A DNA stretch of 64,000 nucleotides from an uncultured Eubacteriales bacterium. Its GTDB lineage: Bacteria; Bacillota; Clostridia; Oscillospirales; Acutalibacteraceae. The notes beneath the pieces are model-generated. The model was not told the origin of the DNA, made no database searches, and saw only the letters and a program-made list of their open reading frames with translations. The stretch's first letter is position 1. The number at the start of each line of letters is the position of its first letter. Made by a program: the position numbers and the translations under genes. Shown piece after piece: positions 8,517 to 17,550 of this stretch. The stretch spans positions 124,001-188,000 of the forward strand of contig CAKUVH010000001.1 of assembly GCA_934695425.1 (NCBI GenBank), written 5' to 3'.

Positions 8517-9938
8517 ATGGGTTTTAAAGGAATAAGAAAAAGATGGATATTAAAGAGTTTAGGTTTTACGATATCAATTTTCACGGCTCTTGTGATCAGC
8601 TTTGCGCTGGTGGTAAGAGGGTATTTTTACAGCGGCATAAAGCAAACTATAAAGGGCCGTACGAACGAACTCTACAATATTTTAAACGGGCATGCTATAG
8701 ATAAAGATTTTAAATTTTTAGATATATCCAAAGTTTATGTAGAAAATTTTTCTGATAGTAAAATCATGGAATTAATGATTTTTGATAAAGAAAGCAAGGT
8801 AATAATTACTTCATCGGGATTTTTGCCGGAATACGAAGAGATTATGCCTGATTTTGATGAAGCTCGCACAGACTCTCAAAATTTAGGAATGTGGCAAGGA
8901 AGGTCATCTACAGGAGAACGGTTGATGGCTGTTACTAAATGTATTTATAACGATGATGGAAATTTTTTGGGCGCTGTTAGATATGTGGTTTCTATGGAAG
9001 AAGCTAATTTTAGAATAATTCTTGGAACTTTGCTTATCCTTTTTGTCGAAGTCGTTGTGGTTGCATTTATGATTGCTTCGGGGATGTATTTTATAAAGTC
9101 CATAGTTAGACCTATAAGTGAAATTTGTGACCAGGCAAAATTGATAGCTCAGGGAGATTTTCACATAAAAATAGAAAAAAAATATAACGACGAAATAGGG
9201 GAGCTCACCGATACCATAAATTATATGGCAGAAGAACTTGATAATTCTGAAAAAATAAAAAATGAGTTTATTTCCTCTGTTTCCCACGAACTCAGAACGC
9301 CGTTGACAGCAATAAAAGGTTGGGCGGAAACCATGCAGATATGTGATTCGGACACAGAAACCATGAAAAAAGGTCTAAACACGATAATAAAAGAAGCCGG
9401 CAGACTTTCATGGATTGTGGAAGGTTTATTGGATTTTTCAAGCATAAAAGAAAAAAGAATTAAGCTTGTTAAAGAAAAAATAGATGTCTTGGCCGAGCTT
9501 GGAGAGGCCGTATACATGTTCAAGGATAGGGCAGTGAATGAGGGGAAAACTCTCATATATAACGAGCCTAAAGTTATTCCTGCTATAATCGGAGATAGGA
9601 ATAGACTTCGCCAAGTGTTTATAAATATTATTGATAATGCTTTAAAATATACATCGAGCGGCGGAGGAGTTAGCGTTGACGTCGGAGTTAAGGACAACAT
9701 GGTGTATATCAGCGTCACAGATAATGGCTGCGGAATACCTGCCGAGCACCTCCCTAATGTTACGAAAAAATTCTATAAAGCCAATTATTTAAAAAGAGGC
9801 TCTGGAATAGGGTTGGCGATTGTTGATGAGATAGTAGCCCTTCATGATGGGAATTTACAAATTATCAGCGAAGAAGGATTCGGCACGACTGTTATTGTCA
9901 ATATTCCTGTAGCTCCTTCCGAAAAACCAGAGGAATAA
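8517..9938 (+). CDS. Membrane sensor histidine kinase
   Basis: A 473-residue kinase. TM1 is at about 16-34, an extracytoplasmic sensor domain spans 35-165, and TM2 is at 167-192. A HAMP linker follows to about 245, then HisKA with phosphorylated His in SSVSHELRTP (about residue 257). The HATPase_c domain has DNALKYTS, DNGCGIP and GSGIGLAI. The ATG at 8517 is preferred over the TTG at 8511 because AGAGGG lies 7 bp before it. It forms a pair with the upstream regulator. The sensor domain gives no clue to the ligand. Confidence 0.92.
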   Translation: MGFKGIRKRWILKSLGFTISIFTALVISFALVVRGYFYSGIKQTIKGRTNELYNILNGHAIDKDFKFLDISKVYVENFSDSKIMELMIFDKESKVIITSSGFLPEYEEIMPDFDEARTDSQNLGMWQGRSSTGERLMAVTKCIYNDDGNFLGAVRYVVSMEEANFRIILGTLLILFVEVVVVAFMIASGMYFIKSIVRPISEICDQAKLIAQGDFHIKIEKKYNDEIGELTDTINYMAEELDNSEKIKNEFISSVSHELRTPLTAIKGWAETMQICDSDTETMKKGLNTIIKEAGRLSWIVEGLLDFSSIKEKRIKLVKEKIDVLAELGEAVYMFKDRAVNEGKTLIYNEPKVIPAIIGDRNRLRQVFINIIDNALKYTSSGGGVSVDVGVKDNMVYISVTDNGCGIPAEHLPNVTKKFYKANYLKRGSGIGLAIVDEIVALHDGNLQIISEEGFGTTVIVNIPVAPSEKPEE

Positions 9939-9950
9939 CCGGAGTGAAAA

Positions 9951-10811
9951 ATGACTTGGAAAGAATTATATAATCAAACTGTATGTAGATTAAGCGAGGC
10001 AGGAGTAGAAGAAAGCCAATCAGAATCAAATATAATATTCGAGCATTGTTTCAATATGGATAAATTAAAAATTATTTTGCACGGCCACGAAGAATTTCCG
10101 GAAAATTCAATTAATAGACTCGACGAAATAATATCCAAAAGAAAAAAAGGTATCCCGATACAGTATATACTCGGGGAATGGAATTTCAGAAATTTGAGAT
10201 TTAAAGTCGGCGAGGGAGTTCTTATCCCTCGTGACGATACCAATATTTTGGTAGATGTTTTGACTGAATTTTTGAGATGTAAAGAAAGCCCGTGCATAAT
10301 CGATTTGTGTAGTGGCAGCGGTTGCGTGGCGATTTCAATAGAAAAAGAACTGAGTTTAAATACGCCTGAGATTTTTGGGGTAGAGCTTTCGGAAAAAGCC
10401 TTTGAATATTTTAAGAGCAACACAGAAATCAACCGCAGTAATGTTAAAACTATAAATGGCGATATTTTAAAAATTCATAGTGAATTTTGTGATAATAAAT
10501 TTGATGCAATAGCGTCAAACCCTCCGTATATCAAGACTGATGAAATTTCTCACTTGCAAAAAGAAGTGAAATCTGAGCCGACAATGGCACTTGACGGCGG
10601 AGAAGACGGGCTTTATTTTTATAAAAATATTTGCAAAAATTGGATTCCTAAGCTTAAAATCGGTGGAATGATTGCGTTTGAAATAGGTTTGGGACAAGAA
10701 AATGAAGTTAGAAGTTTTATGGAGAAATCAGGAATAAATTGTATAAAATTTCACAAAGATATAAATAATATTATCAGGGTAATAAGTGGAATAAAAAAAT
10801 CGGCACTTTGA
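9951..10811 (+). CDS. prmC: Release factor glutamine methyltransferase
   Basis: PrmC methylates the Gln of the GGQ motif of peptide release factors, using S-adenosylmethionine. The 286 residues have the helical N-terminal domain, the SAM-binding loop DLCSGSGCVAI (118-128) and the catalytic NPPY at 190-193. Length is typical. GGAGTG precedes the ATG, 12 bp after the histidine kinase gene, so it may be co-transcribed with the two-component genes. It is usually next to prfA, which is not in the window. Confidence 0.93.
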   Translation: MTWKELYNQTVCRLSEAGVEESQSESNIIFEHCFNMDKLKIILHGHEEFPENSINRLDEIISKRKKGIPIQYILGEWNFRNLRFKVGEGVLIPRDDTNILVDVLTEFLRCKESPCIIDLCSGSGCVAISIEKELSLNTPEIFGVELSEKAFEYFKSNTEINRSNVKTINGDILKIHSEFCDNKFDAIASNPPYIKTDEISHLQKEVKSEPTMALDGGEDGLYFYKNICKNWIPKLKIGGMIAFEIGLGQENEVRSFMEKSGINCIKFHKDINNIIRVISGIKKSAL

Positions 10812-10827
10812 TTTGTGTCGATTTTTT
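10795..10827. terminator. Bidirectional terminator between prmC and tgt
   Basis: Stem AAAAATCGGCAC with GTGTCGATTTTT (one G-T pair), loop of 8, poly-A on one side and poly-T on the other, so it can end transcription from both strands. It overlaps the last codons of prmC and lies 32 bp beyond the tgt stop. Confidence 0.85.
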
Positions 10828-10858
10828 GGTTTAATAAAGTTTTTAATTTATACATTAT

Positions 10859-11977
10859 TTATAAAATATTTCTATAGTGATTATAAAATTTCTCAAAGGT
10901 ACCTTGTTCAAGGTTTTCTCTTATTTTTTCCATCAGGCTGTTGTAAAAATATAAATTATGCATAACAGCAAGCCTCATTCCCAGCATTTCCTTGCTTTTT
11001 AACAGATGCCTTATATATGCCCGAGAGTGATGTTTACACGTTGGACAATCACAGTTGGAATCCAACGGACTGTCATCTCGTTCATATTTAGAGTTAAGAA
11101 TATTTATAGAGCCTTGCCATGTGAATATTTTCCCGTGACGCGCATTTCGGCTGGGCATCACGCAGTCCATCAAGTCCACGCCTCTTGCCACTGCTTCTAA
11201 AATATTTTGCGGTGTTCCGACTCCCATCAAATATCTGGGTTTATCTTTGGGCATGTACGGCTCGACAGCTTCTATGATTTCATACATTTCTTCGGCGGTT
11301 TCTCCAACAGCGAGTCCTCCGATTGCATATCCGTTTAAGTCCAGTTCTCGAATTTTTTCCATGTGTTCAATTCTAATATTTTTGTAAGTACTTCCTTGAT
11401 TTATTCCAAAGAGCATTTGCTTTTTGTTTAAAGTGCTGTCAATAGAATTTAATTCGTCCATTTTATTTTTGCATCTTTTTAACCATCTTACGGTTCTTTC
11501 GCATGAATTTTTTGTATAAGAATACTCCGCCGGATTAGCTATGCATTCATCAAATGCCATCGCTATCGTAGAAGCAAGATTAGACTGAATCTGCATGCTT
11601 TCTTCAGGTCCCATAAATATTTTGTGCCCGTCTATGTGAGAAGAAAATTCCACGCCTTCTTCTCTGATATTTCTTAGTTTTGCGAGCGAAAACACCTGGA
11701 ATCCACCGCTGTCAGTAAGCACAGGTCCGTCCCAGGATGTGAATTTCCTTATTCCGCCTTGACTTTTTACTACTTCATCACCCGGGCGCAAATGCAAGTG
11801 GTACGTGTTGCATAACTGCACTTGGCACTTAATATTTTTTAAATCTATTGCGGAAACAGCTCCTTTGATTGCTCCACATGTGGCTACGTTCATGAATCCG
11901 GGCAATTTTACGGTTCCGTGAGGAGTTTCAAATTCTCCTAATCTGGCGTTCATTTCTTTCTTTTTTAATGTGTACAA
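10859..11977 (-). CDS. tgt: tRNA-guanine transglycosylase
   Basis: Tgt exchanges G34 of GUN-anticodon tRNAs for the queuine precursor preQ1. The 372 residues contain DSGGFQVFSL, GGLAVGE, the nucleophile region DLMDCVMPSRNARHG and the zinc site C-x-C-x2-C plus His near the C terminus (CDCPTCKHHS). The start is TTG at 11977, with GGAG at 11986-11983, since no in-frame ATG lies nearby until residue 9. The later pathway enzyme queA is also in the window (15477), on the other strand. Confidence 0.95.
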   Translation of the reverse strand: MYTLKKKEMNARLGEFETPHGTVKLPGFMNVATCGAIKGAVSAIDLKNIKCQVQLCNTYHLHLRPGDEVVKSQGGIRKFTSWDGPVLTDSGGFQVFSLAKLRNIREEGVEFSSHIDGHKIFMGPEESMQIQSNLASTIAMAFDECIANPAEYSYTKNSCERTVRWLKRCKNKMDELNSIDSTLNKKQMLFGINQGSTYKNIRIEHMEKIRELDLNGYAIGGLAVGETAEEMYEIIEAVEPYMPKDKPRYLMGVGTPQNILEAVARGVDLMDCVMPSRNARHGKIFTWQGSINILNSKYERDDSPLDSNCDCPTCKHHSRAYIRHLLKSKEMLGMRLAVMHNLYFYNSLMEKIRENLEQGTFEKFYNHYRNIL

Positions 11978-11997
11978 TTAAACATCTCCATTTTATA

Positions 11998-12026
11998 TTG
12001 ATAATTATTTTAAATTAAAGTATTGT
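11998..12026 (+). promoter_or_regulatory. Promoter of the deoxyribosyltransferase-like gene
   Basis: TTGATA, a 17-bp spacer and TATTGT, 35 bp upstream of the ATG at 12062, in the short divergent region with tgt. Confidence 0.5.
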
Positions 12027-12061
12027 AAATTTATAATTTTTAAATTGAGGGGTCGATATCT

Positions 12062-12454
12062 ATGACAAAGGCATTCTTAGCCATAAAATACTACGAGGAC
12101 ATGAGAAACAAAGAATTAATAGAAAAAATATACTCATCTTTAAAAGAGCAAAATATAGAAACTTTTATATTCGCAAAAAATGTCCAAAATTACGAGCCTT
12201 GTGAAATGTCCGGCAACGAAGTTATGAAACTTGCTTTCGATACAATAAAATCTTCGGATATTTTCATAATTGACGCTTCTGAACTGAGCATAGGAATAGG
12301 AGTGGAAGCGGGTGTGGCTTATTCCAACGGCATTCCCATATATTTAATTGCTAATAAAAATTCATATGTTTCGGAATCAATAAAAGGAATTTCGAAAAAA
12401 GTATTTTTATATAGTCACCCTGAAGAGATCAAGAATTTTAAAATTGATTATTAA
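12062..12454 (+). CDS. Nucleoside 2-deoxyribosyltransferase-like protein
   Basis: A 130-residue Rossmann-like protein. The segment SSDIFIIDAS followed by GIGVEAGVAYSNG matches the catalytic core of the nucleoside 2-deoxyribosyltransferase and deoxynucleotide N-hydrolase family, where the Glu is the nucleophile. Such enzymes cleave or exchange the base of deoxynucleosides in salvage or pool cleaning. It is a single-gene unit between divergent tgt and convergent dapB, with a 17-bp 3' overlap with dapB. The substrate cannot be told from sequence. Confidence 0.75.
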   Translation: MTKAFLAIKYYEDMRNKELIEKIYSSLKEQNIETFIFAKNVQNYEPCEMSGNEVMKLAFDTIKSSDIFIIDASELSIGIGVEAGVAYSNGIPIYLIANKNSYVSESIKGISKKVFLYSHPEEIKNFKIDY

Positions 12455-13196
12455 TTACATCTTTCATAGTGTAAAATCCCGTAGGCTTGTCCTTTAGGAA
12501 ATATGCGGCTTTCAAGGCGCCGTTGGCGAAAATATCCCGAGATTCCGCGTGATGAGAAAGAGTTATGATTTCTTTATTTCCGGCAAATATAACCTCATGG
12601 TCGCCCGGAATTGTGCCTCCTCGTAAAGAATGAATTCCTATTTCACTTTTTTCTCTTGCTTTGCGATTTGAACTTCGGTCGTAAATAAAATTTTTTTTAC
12701 CTTCGCATGTTTGAGATATTTCTTCGGCAATCATCAGCGCTGTGCCGCTGGGGGCGTCTATTTTTTGGTTATGATGTTTTTCTATTATTTCTATGTCAAA
12801 ATCTCTTTCCAAAATTTCGGTCGCTTTTTTTGCCAGTTCAATCAACAAATTTATCCCTAAGGACATGTTTCTTGAATAAAAAATAGGCATAGTTTTCGAA
12901 GCATTTTTGATTTTTTCGACTTGTTCATCGCTGAATCCTGTGGTGCATAAAACCGCCGGAGTATTAGTTTTTTCTGAGTATTCTAAAATTGAATCAAGCG
13001 CAGAAGGGTGCGAAAAATCTATTATTACATCAGCTTTTTCTTTTACATTATTTATGGATTCGTAAGTTGGGAAGGGTGTATCGGCATCGATTATTTTATC
13101 TACTCCCGCCGCAATCTCGCAATCAGTGTGGCTTTGAGCAGCTTTTATGATGGCTTTTCCCATTTTTCCGTTACATCCGCAAATTATAATTTTCAT
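12438..13196 (-). CDS. dapB: 4-hydroxy-tetrahydrodipicolinate reductase
   Basis: DapB reduces the DapA product with NAD(P)H in DAP/lysine synthesis. The 252 residues begin with a nucleotide-binding GCNGKMGKAI. They carry VDFSHP-like IIDFSHP, the catalytic EKHHNQKIDAPSGTA signature, and the C-terminal GEHEV-like PGDHEV. It is the last gene of the asd-dapA-dapB operon. No Shine-Dalgarno is visible before the ATG; a strong stem-loop takes its place, ending 9 nt upstream. Confidence 0.95.
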   Translation of the reverse strand: MKIIICGCNGKMGKAIIKAAQSHTDCEIAAGVDKIIDADTPFPTYESINNVKEKADVIIDFSHPSALDSILEYSEKTNTPAVLCTTGFSDEQVEKIKNASKTMPIFYSRNMSLGINLLIELAKKATEILERDFDIEIIEKHHNQKIDAPSGTALMIAEEISQTCEGKKNFIYDRSSNRKAREKSEIGIHSLRGGTIPGDHEVIFAGNKEIITLSHHAESRDIFANGALKAAYFLKDKPTGFYTMKDVINNQF

Positions 13197-13205
13197 AATT
13201 ATCTT

Positions 13206-13231
13206 GGCCGTTAAAGATGGATTTAACGGCC
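13206..13231 (-). promoter_or_regulatory. Stem-loop between dapA and dapB
   Basis: A perfect 10-bp inverted repeat, GGCCGTTAAA and TTTAACGGCC with a 6-base loop, is not followed by a T run, so it is unlikely to terminate. It ends 9 nt before the dapB ATG. It may be a processing or translation-control element. Confidence 0.6.
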
Positions 13232-13249
13232 TGTTTCACCGTCCGTATT

Positions 13250-14137
13250 TTAAATTATTGAATATTTTTCGAGTACATCTACCAAATGTTTGTAATTTTT
13301 TTCGTTTAATTTGCAAAGTGGTAATCTGCAAGGTCCGCATTTATAGCCTTTTAGATTGAGAGCTTCCTTGATAGGTATCGGATTTACATCGCAGAACATA
13401 GCGTTCATAAGATCCAAATATTTTATCTGCATACGAGCGCTCAGTTCTGTATTTCCGTCAAAAAATTCTTTGATCATCGTGTGGCATTCCTTCGGACATA
13501 TGTTGGAGAATACGGATATTACGCCTATTCCTCCGAGAGAAAGTATCGGTACAATTTGGTCGTCGTTCCCTGAATAAACGTCTAAATTGTTTCCGCAAAG
13601 CGAAATGGTTTTCGCGATGGAAGAAATATCACCATTAGCTTCTTTTACGGCGCATATGTTGGGATGTTTTGAAAGCTCTAAGTAGGTTTCGGGCTTTATA
13701 TTTACGCCGGTTCGAGAAGGCACGTTATATAAAATTATAGGAATATGTACTCTATCAGCAATATAGGTATAGTGTTTTATGATTCCTTCCTGAGAAGTCT
13801 TATTGTAATACGGTGTGACAATTAAAAGACCGTCTACTCCCAAATTTTCGGCTTCTATAGAGCGTTTTAAAGCCGTTTCGGTACAGTTGCTTCCCGTTCC
13901 TGCTATAACCGGTATTCTCCCCGAAACTTTTTTTACTGTGAAATTAATTACTTCGTGATGTTCTTCTTCCGAAAGAGTCGCCGATTCTCCTGTGGTTCCG
14001 CAAGTTATGATAGCGTCAGTTCCGTTTGAAATTTGGAACTCTATAAGCTTTTCGAGCTCCTCGTAATTAACACTGCCATCGTTATTCATCGGTGTTACCA
14101 AAGCCACCCCGGCGCCTCTAAAGATAGTTTTTTTCAT
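13250..14137 (-). CDS. dapA: 4-hydroxy-tetrahydrodipicolinate synthase
   Basis: DapA condenses pyruvate with aspartate semialdehyde, the first committed step to DAP and lysine. The 295-residue TIM barrel has CGTTGESATLS near residue 42, YYNKTSQEG and the NVPSRTG motif. The Schiff-base lysine lies in the CAVKEANGD segment. GGAGG precedes the ATG. It is 27 bp downstream of asd, in the same operon. Confidence 0.96.
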   Translation of the reverse strand: MKKTIFRGAGVALVTPMNNDGSVNYEELEKLIEFQISNGTDAIITCGTTGESATLSEEEHHEVINFTVKKVSGRIPVIAGTGSNCTETALKRSIEAENLGVDGLLIVTPYYNKTSQEGIIKHYTYIADRVHIPIILYNVPSRTGVNIKPETYLELSKHPNICAVKEANGDISSIAKTISLCGNNLDVYSGNDDQIVPILSLGGIGVISVFSNICPKECHTMIKEFFDGNTELSARMQIKYLDLMNAMFCDVNPIPIKEALNLKGYKCGPCRLPLCKLNEKNYKHLVDVLEKYSII

Positions 14138-14164
14138 AACAAAATAACCTCCAATTTTGTAATT

Positions 14165-15247
14165 TTATTTATTTATATAACCCTCACGGCAAAGCATTTC
14201 GGCAAGGAGTATCGCTCCGCCGGCAGCTCCTCTTACCGTGTTATGGCTCATACATACAAATTTTACGTCATACTGCGAATCTTCTCTGATTCTTCCCACG
14301 CTTATTCCCATGCCATTTTCCAAGTTTCTGTCCAGTTTTATTTGAGGTCTGGAAGGCTCTTCGAAGTAATGTATGAATTGATTCGTTGAGCTTGGAAGAT
14401 TTTGACTTTTTTTATGTCCTTTAAAATCTTTAAGCTTTTTAATTATATCATTTATTTTCGGAGTATTTTCAAAAGAAGCAAATACCGCGGCAGTGTGACC
14501 ATCGCTTACCGGAACGCGCAAACATTGAGATGTGATTTTAATTTTTGAATTTAAAATTATTTTACCTTCTTCGATTTTCCCCCAAATTTTTAATGGCTCT
14601 GTCTCAGATTTCTCTTCTTCGCCGCTTATGTATGGAATTATATTATCTTTCATTTCGGGCCAAGTGTCAAAATTTTTCCCCGCCCCTGAAATTGCCTGAT
14701 AAGTACAAACCAAAATATTTTTAATTCCGAATTCAAAAAGCGGATGAAGCGCCGGGACATAGCACTGTATAGAACAGTTGGATTTTACCGCAATAAATCC
14801 TCTTTTCGTTTTTAGTCTGTTTTTTTGGTAGGGAATAATGTCCATTTGGTCGGCGTTTATTTCCGGGATTATCATCGGAACATCGCAAACCATCCTGTTG
14901 GCGCTGTTATTTGATATTACGGGGCACTCCAGTTTTGCGTATGTTTCCTCCAGCGCTTTTATTTCGCTTTTGTCCATACTTAGAGCACAGAACACAAAAT
15001 CAACTTCAGAGGCTATTTTTTCAGCATCCTTTACAGCGTCCATAACGATTAAATTTTTACATTTTTCAGGTATGCCCGAATCCATTATCCATCTTTTTTT
15101 TACGGATTCTTCATAAGTTTTTCCCGCTGAGTTTTTGCTTGCTGCGAGTATTTTTATTTCAAACCAAGGATGATTTTCAAGTAGAGTTATAAATTTTTGG
15201 CCCACGGTACCTGTGGCGCCCAGTATTCCAATATTATATTTATTCAT
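14165..15247 (-). CDS. asd: Aspartate-semialdehyde dehydrogenase, archaeal/fungal-type
   Basis: Reduces aspartyl phosphate to aspartate semialdehyde for lysine, threonine and methionine. The 360 residues have the NADP loop GATGTVGQK, the catalytic Cys in KSNCSIQCYV and RVPVSDGHTA. The overall layout, including the C-terminal RDLENGMGISVGR-like segment and HNTVRGAAGGAI, fits the longer archaeal/fungal-type family rather than the classical bacterial Asd. First gene of the operon. No clear ribosome binding site precedes the ATG although the leader is about 95 nt long. Confidence 0.93.
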   Translation of the reverse strand: MNKYNIGILGATGTVGQKFITLLENHPWFEIKILAASKNSAGKTYEESVKKRWIMDSGIPEKCKNLIVMDAVKDAEKIASEVDFVFCALSMDKSEIKALEETYAKLECPVISNNSANRMVCDVPMIIPEINADQMDIIPYQKNRLKTKRGFIAVKSNCSIQCYVPALHPLFEFGIKNILVCTYQAISGAGKNFDTWPEMKDNIIPYISGEEEKSETEPLKIWGKIEEGKIILNSKIKITSQCLRVPVSDGHTAAVFASFENTPKINDIIKKLKDFKGHKKSQNLPSSTNQFIHYFEEPSRPQIKLDRNLENGMGISVGRIREDSQYDVKFVCMSHNTVRGAAGGAILLAEMLCREGYINK

Positions 15248-15350
15248 AATTTTTTGAGCTTATAATAATTTTTATTTTTAACATGTAGCAAATAAAATTT
15301 TGCTCAATTCACCGCCTTCTATTTTAACTTTTCTTAATTGTCAGGGTCTT

Positions 15351-15380
15351 ATAATATCATTATATTTAAAACTCTGTCAA
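15351..15380 (-). promoter_or_regulatory. Promoter of asd-dapA-dapB
   Basis: TTGACA (15380-15375), an 18-bp spacer and TATTAT (15356-15351) on the minus strand. Start predicted near 15344. The leader is too short and shows no motif for a lysine riboswitch. Confidence 0.65.
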
Positions 15381-15476
15381 TTTGATTGTTTTGGATTTAA
15401 GTTTTTTGGTTTCTTTGTTATAATTACTATATGCTATATTTTATACTTAATTGTATTTGGAGGAAAGTAAATTTTA

Positions 15477-16547
15477 ATGGACAAGATTGATAAAAAAGAA
15501 AGCAAGTTAAACAATAAAAGTGATTTTTACTATTATTTACCCGAATCACTTATCGCTCAAAGACCGCTCGAACCAAGGGATTCTTCCAGATTAATGGTTT
15601 TGGGCAAAGAAAGCGGAAAAATCGAACATGATAAATTTTTTAATCTTACAAAATATTTAAAGCCGGGCGACTGTTTGATTTTGAATGATTCCAAAGTTTT
15701 GCCGGCAAGAATTTTCGCGAAAAATAAATCAACGGGATACATAGTGGAATTTTTGCTCCTTAAACACTTGGAAAATGATTTATGGGAAACTCTGGTTAAG
15801 CCCGGCAAAAAAGCAAAAATAGGCTTTGAGTTTATTTTTGAATCTGAAAGTGAAGAAGAAATTTTAGAAGCTGAAATAGTGGATATTTTGGATGACGGAA
15901 ACAGAATAATAAAATTTAAAAATACTGAAAATTTTTTCAGCAAATTAGAAAAAATAGGTCAAATGCCTCTTCCGCCGTACATAAAAGAAAAATTAAAAGA
16001 CAAAAACAGATATCAAACCGTTTACGCCAAAGATTTAGGTTCGGCTGCTGCTCCTACCGCGGGACTTCATTTTACTCCCGAACTCCTGAAGAAAATAAAA
16101 GAAATGGGCGTGAATATAGGATACGTTACTTTGCACGTGGGGCTCGGAACTTTTAGACCTGTGAAAGAAGAAAACATAGAAAATCACAAAATGCACTCCG
16201 AATTTTTTATTATGCCGCAATCTACCGTTGATTTGATAAAAAACACCAAATTGAACGGCGGCAAAGTGATTTCGGTAGGCACAACAAGTTGTAGGGTGTT
16301 GGAATCGGTTTATAAAAAATACGGGGAAGTGAAAGCCTGCGAAGAATCAACCGAAATATTCATAAAGCCGGGTTATAAATTTGGCGTAATAGATGCTTTG
16401 ATCACTAATTTTCACTTGCCTGAAAGCACGCTTATTATGCTGGTTTCTGCGTTTGCTGGATACGAAAATACCATGAATGCCTACAAGGTCGCCGTTGAAG
16501 AAAAATATAGATTTTTCAGCTTTGGAGATTCTATGATAATAATTTAA
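15477..16547 (+). CDS. queA: tRNA preQ1 ribosyltransferase-isomerase
   Basis: QueA transfers the ribosyl part of SAM to preQ1-tRNA, making epoxyqueuosine. The 356 residues start with a 15-residue polar extension before the usual SDFYYYLPESLIAQ. They then show RDSSRLMVL, NDSKVLPAR, AAPTAGLHF, VGTTSCRVLES and a C-terminal NFHLPESTL. GGAGG lies 14 nt before the ATG, a long gap with no better in-frame start. A TATAAT at 15419-15424 with a poor -35 is the likely promoter. It acts after Tgt, encoded on the other strand. Confidence 0.95.
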   Translation: MDKIDKKESKLNNKSDFYYYLPESLIAQRPLEPRDSSRLMVLGKESGKIEHDKFFNLTKYLKPGDCLILNDSKVLPARIFAKNKSTGYIVEFLLLKHLENDLWETLVKPGKKAKIGFEFIFESESEEEILEAEIVDILDDGNRIIKFKNTENFFSKLEKIGQMPLPPYIKEKLKDKNRYQTVYAKDLGSAAAPTAGLHFTPELLKKIKEMGVNIGYVTLHVGLGTFRPVKEENIENHKMHSEFFIMPQSTVDLIKNTKLNGGKVISVGTTSCRVLESVYKKYGEVKACEESTEIFIKPGYKFGVIDALITNFHLPESTLIMLVSAFAGYENTMNAYKVAVEEKYRFFSFGDSMIII

Positions 16548-16559
16548 ATTAAAAAGAAC

Positions 16560-16588
16560 TTGATTTTTACAAGGTTTTATGTTATATT
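16560..16588 (+). promoter_or_regulatory. Promoter of rpsB-tsf
   Basis: TTGATT, a 17-bp spacer and TATATT. It starts 13 bp after the queA stop and gives an rpsB leader of about 90 nt. Confidence 0.7.
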
Positions 16589-16594
16589 CTATAG

Positions 16595-16686
16595 CGTTGA
16601 CTACACACGCCGAGGAAATACAAAATACACAGGTGGCGCAAAAGCGCTTTAGCTTCGGCGGAGGAAAAAACCAAGGAGGAATATTA
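16595..16686 (+). ncRNA. Putative ribosomal protein S2 leader
   Basis: The GC-rich untranslated leader can fold. CGCCGAG (16619-16625 region) pairs with CTTCGGCG just before the ribosome binding site, enclosing a GGCGC-AAAA-GCGC hairpin. Such structures are known as S2-responsive autoregulatory leaders. The fold was judged by eye only. Confidence 0.45.
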
Positions 16687-17460
16687 ATGCCAGTAGTATC
16701 AATGAAACAATTATTAGAAGCAGGTGTTCATTTCGGACATCAAACCCGCAGATGGAATCCTAAAATGGCGGAGTACATTTTTACAGAACGTAATGGTATT
16801 TACATTATCGATCTTCAAAAAACTGTAAAAAAACTCGATGAAGCCTATAATTTCATCAAAAAAATTACAGAAGAAGGAAAATCAGTACTTTTTGTAGGTA
16901 CAAAAAAACAAGCACAAGAATCTGTAAAATCTGAAGCTATTAAATCGGGCTCTTATTTTGTTAACGCAAGATGGCTCGGCGGAATGCTTACAAACTTTTC
17001 TACAATTCGTAAAAGAGTAGCAAGATTGAACCAACTTAAAGCAATGGAAGAAGACGGAACTTTTGCTCTTCTACCAAAAAAAGAAGTAGTTAAATTGCGC
17101 CTTGAAATAGAAAAATTAGAGAAATTTCTCGGCGGCGTAAAAGATATGAAAGAGCTTCCGGGAGCACTTTTTGTAGTTGATCCTAAAAAAGAAAGAATTG
17201 CAATCGCTGAAGCAAGAAAGCTCGATATACCTGTTGTTGCTATAGTTGATACAAACTGCGATCCTGATGCAGCTGACTATGTAATTCCGGGAAATGACGA
17301 CGCTATAAGAGCAGTTAAATTGATTTGCTCCGCTATGTCACAAGCTATCATCGAAGGCAAAGAAGGCGAGATATCTGAATCTTCTGAAGAAATAAAAGCA
17401 GATGCAGAGCTCGAAGAACAAATGTTAGCTAGCGATATGGTTGAAGAAGTTAACGAATAA
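16687..17460 (+). CDS. rpsB: 30S ribosomal protein S2
   Basis: uS2, 257 residues, starting MPVVSMKQLLEAGVHFGHQ with AAGGAGGA 6 nt upstream. A longer frame to 16579 is rejected because it would cover the promoter and leader. Core signatures RRWNPKM, IYIIDLQKT, GTKKQAQ, RWLGGMLTNF and PVVAIVDTNCDPD are present. The C terminus is an acidic tail of about 30 residues. It is followed by tsf, the classical rpsB-tsf operon. Confidence 0.97.
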   Translation: MPVVSMKQLLEAGVHFGHQTRRWNPKMAEYIFTERNGIYIIDLQKTVKKLDEAYNFIKKITEEGKSVLFVGTKKQAQESVKSEAIKSGSYFVNARWLGGMLTNFSTIRKRVARLNQLKAMEEDGTFALLPKKEVVKLRLEIEKLEKFLGGVKDMKELPGALFVVDPKKERIAIAEARKLDIPVVAIVDTNCDPDAADYVIPGNDDAIRAVKLICSAMSQAIIEGKEGEISESSEEIKADAELEEQMLASDMVEEVNE

Positions 17461-17485
17461 TTCAATTAAAATGTAAAATCATAAT

Positions 17486-17509
17486 CTTTGCCGAGCTTTT
17501 TCGGCAAAG
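17486..17509 (+). terminator. Stem-loop between rpsB and tsf
   Basis: CTTTGCCGA with TCGGCAAAG, 9 bp, 6-base loop. The tail (TTGATTTATTG) is only moderately T-rich, so it probably acts as a partial terminator or a processing site that lowers tsf relative to rpsB. Confidence 0.55.
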
Positions 17510-17550
17510 TTGATTTATTGTCTTTACGATTATAATTAGGAGGAATTATA

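Noticed and set aside
9221..9718. 165-codon minus-strand frame inside the histidine kinase gene
   Set aside because: Shadow frame opposite conserved kinase motifs.
15248..15350. Lysine riboswitch before asd
   Set aside because: The leader after the predicted start is only about 95 nt and shows none of the expected conserved segments.
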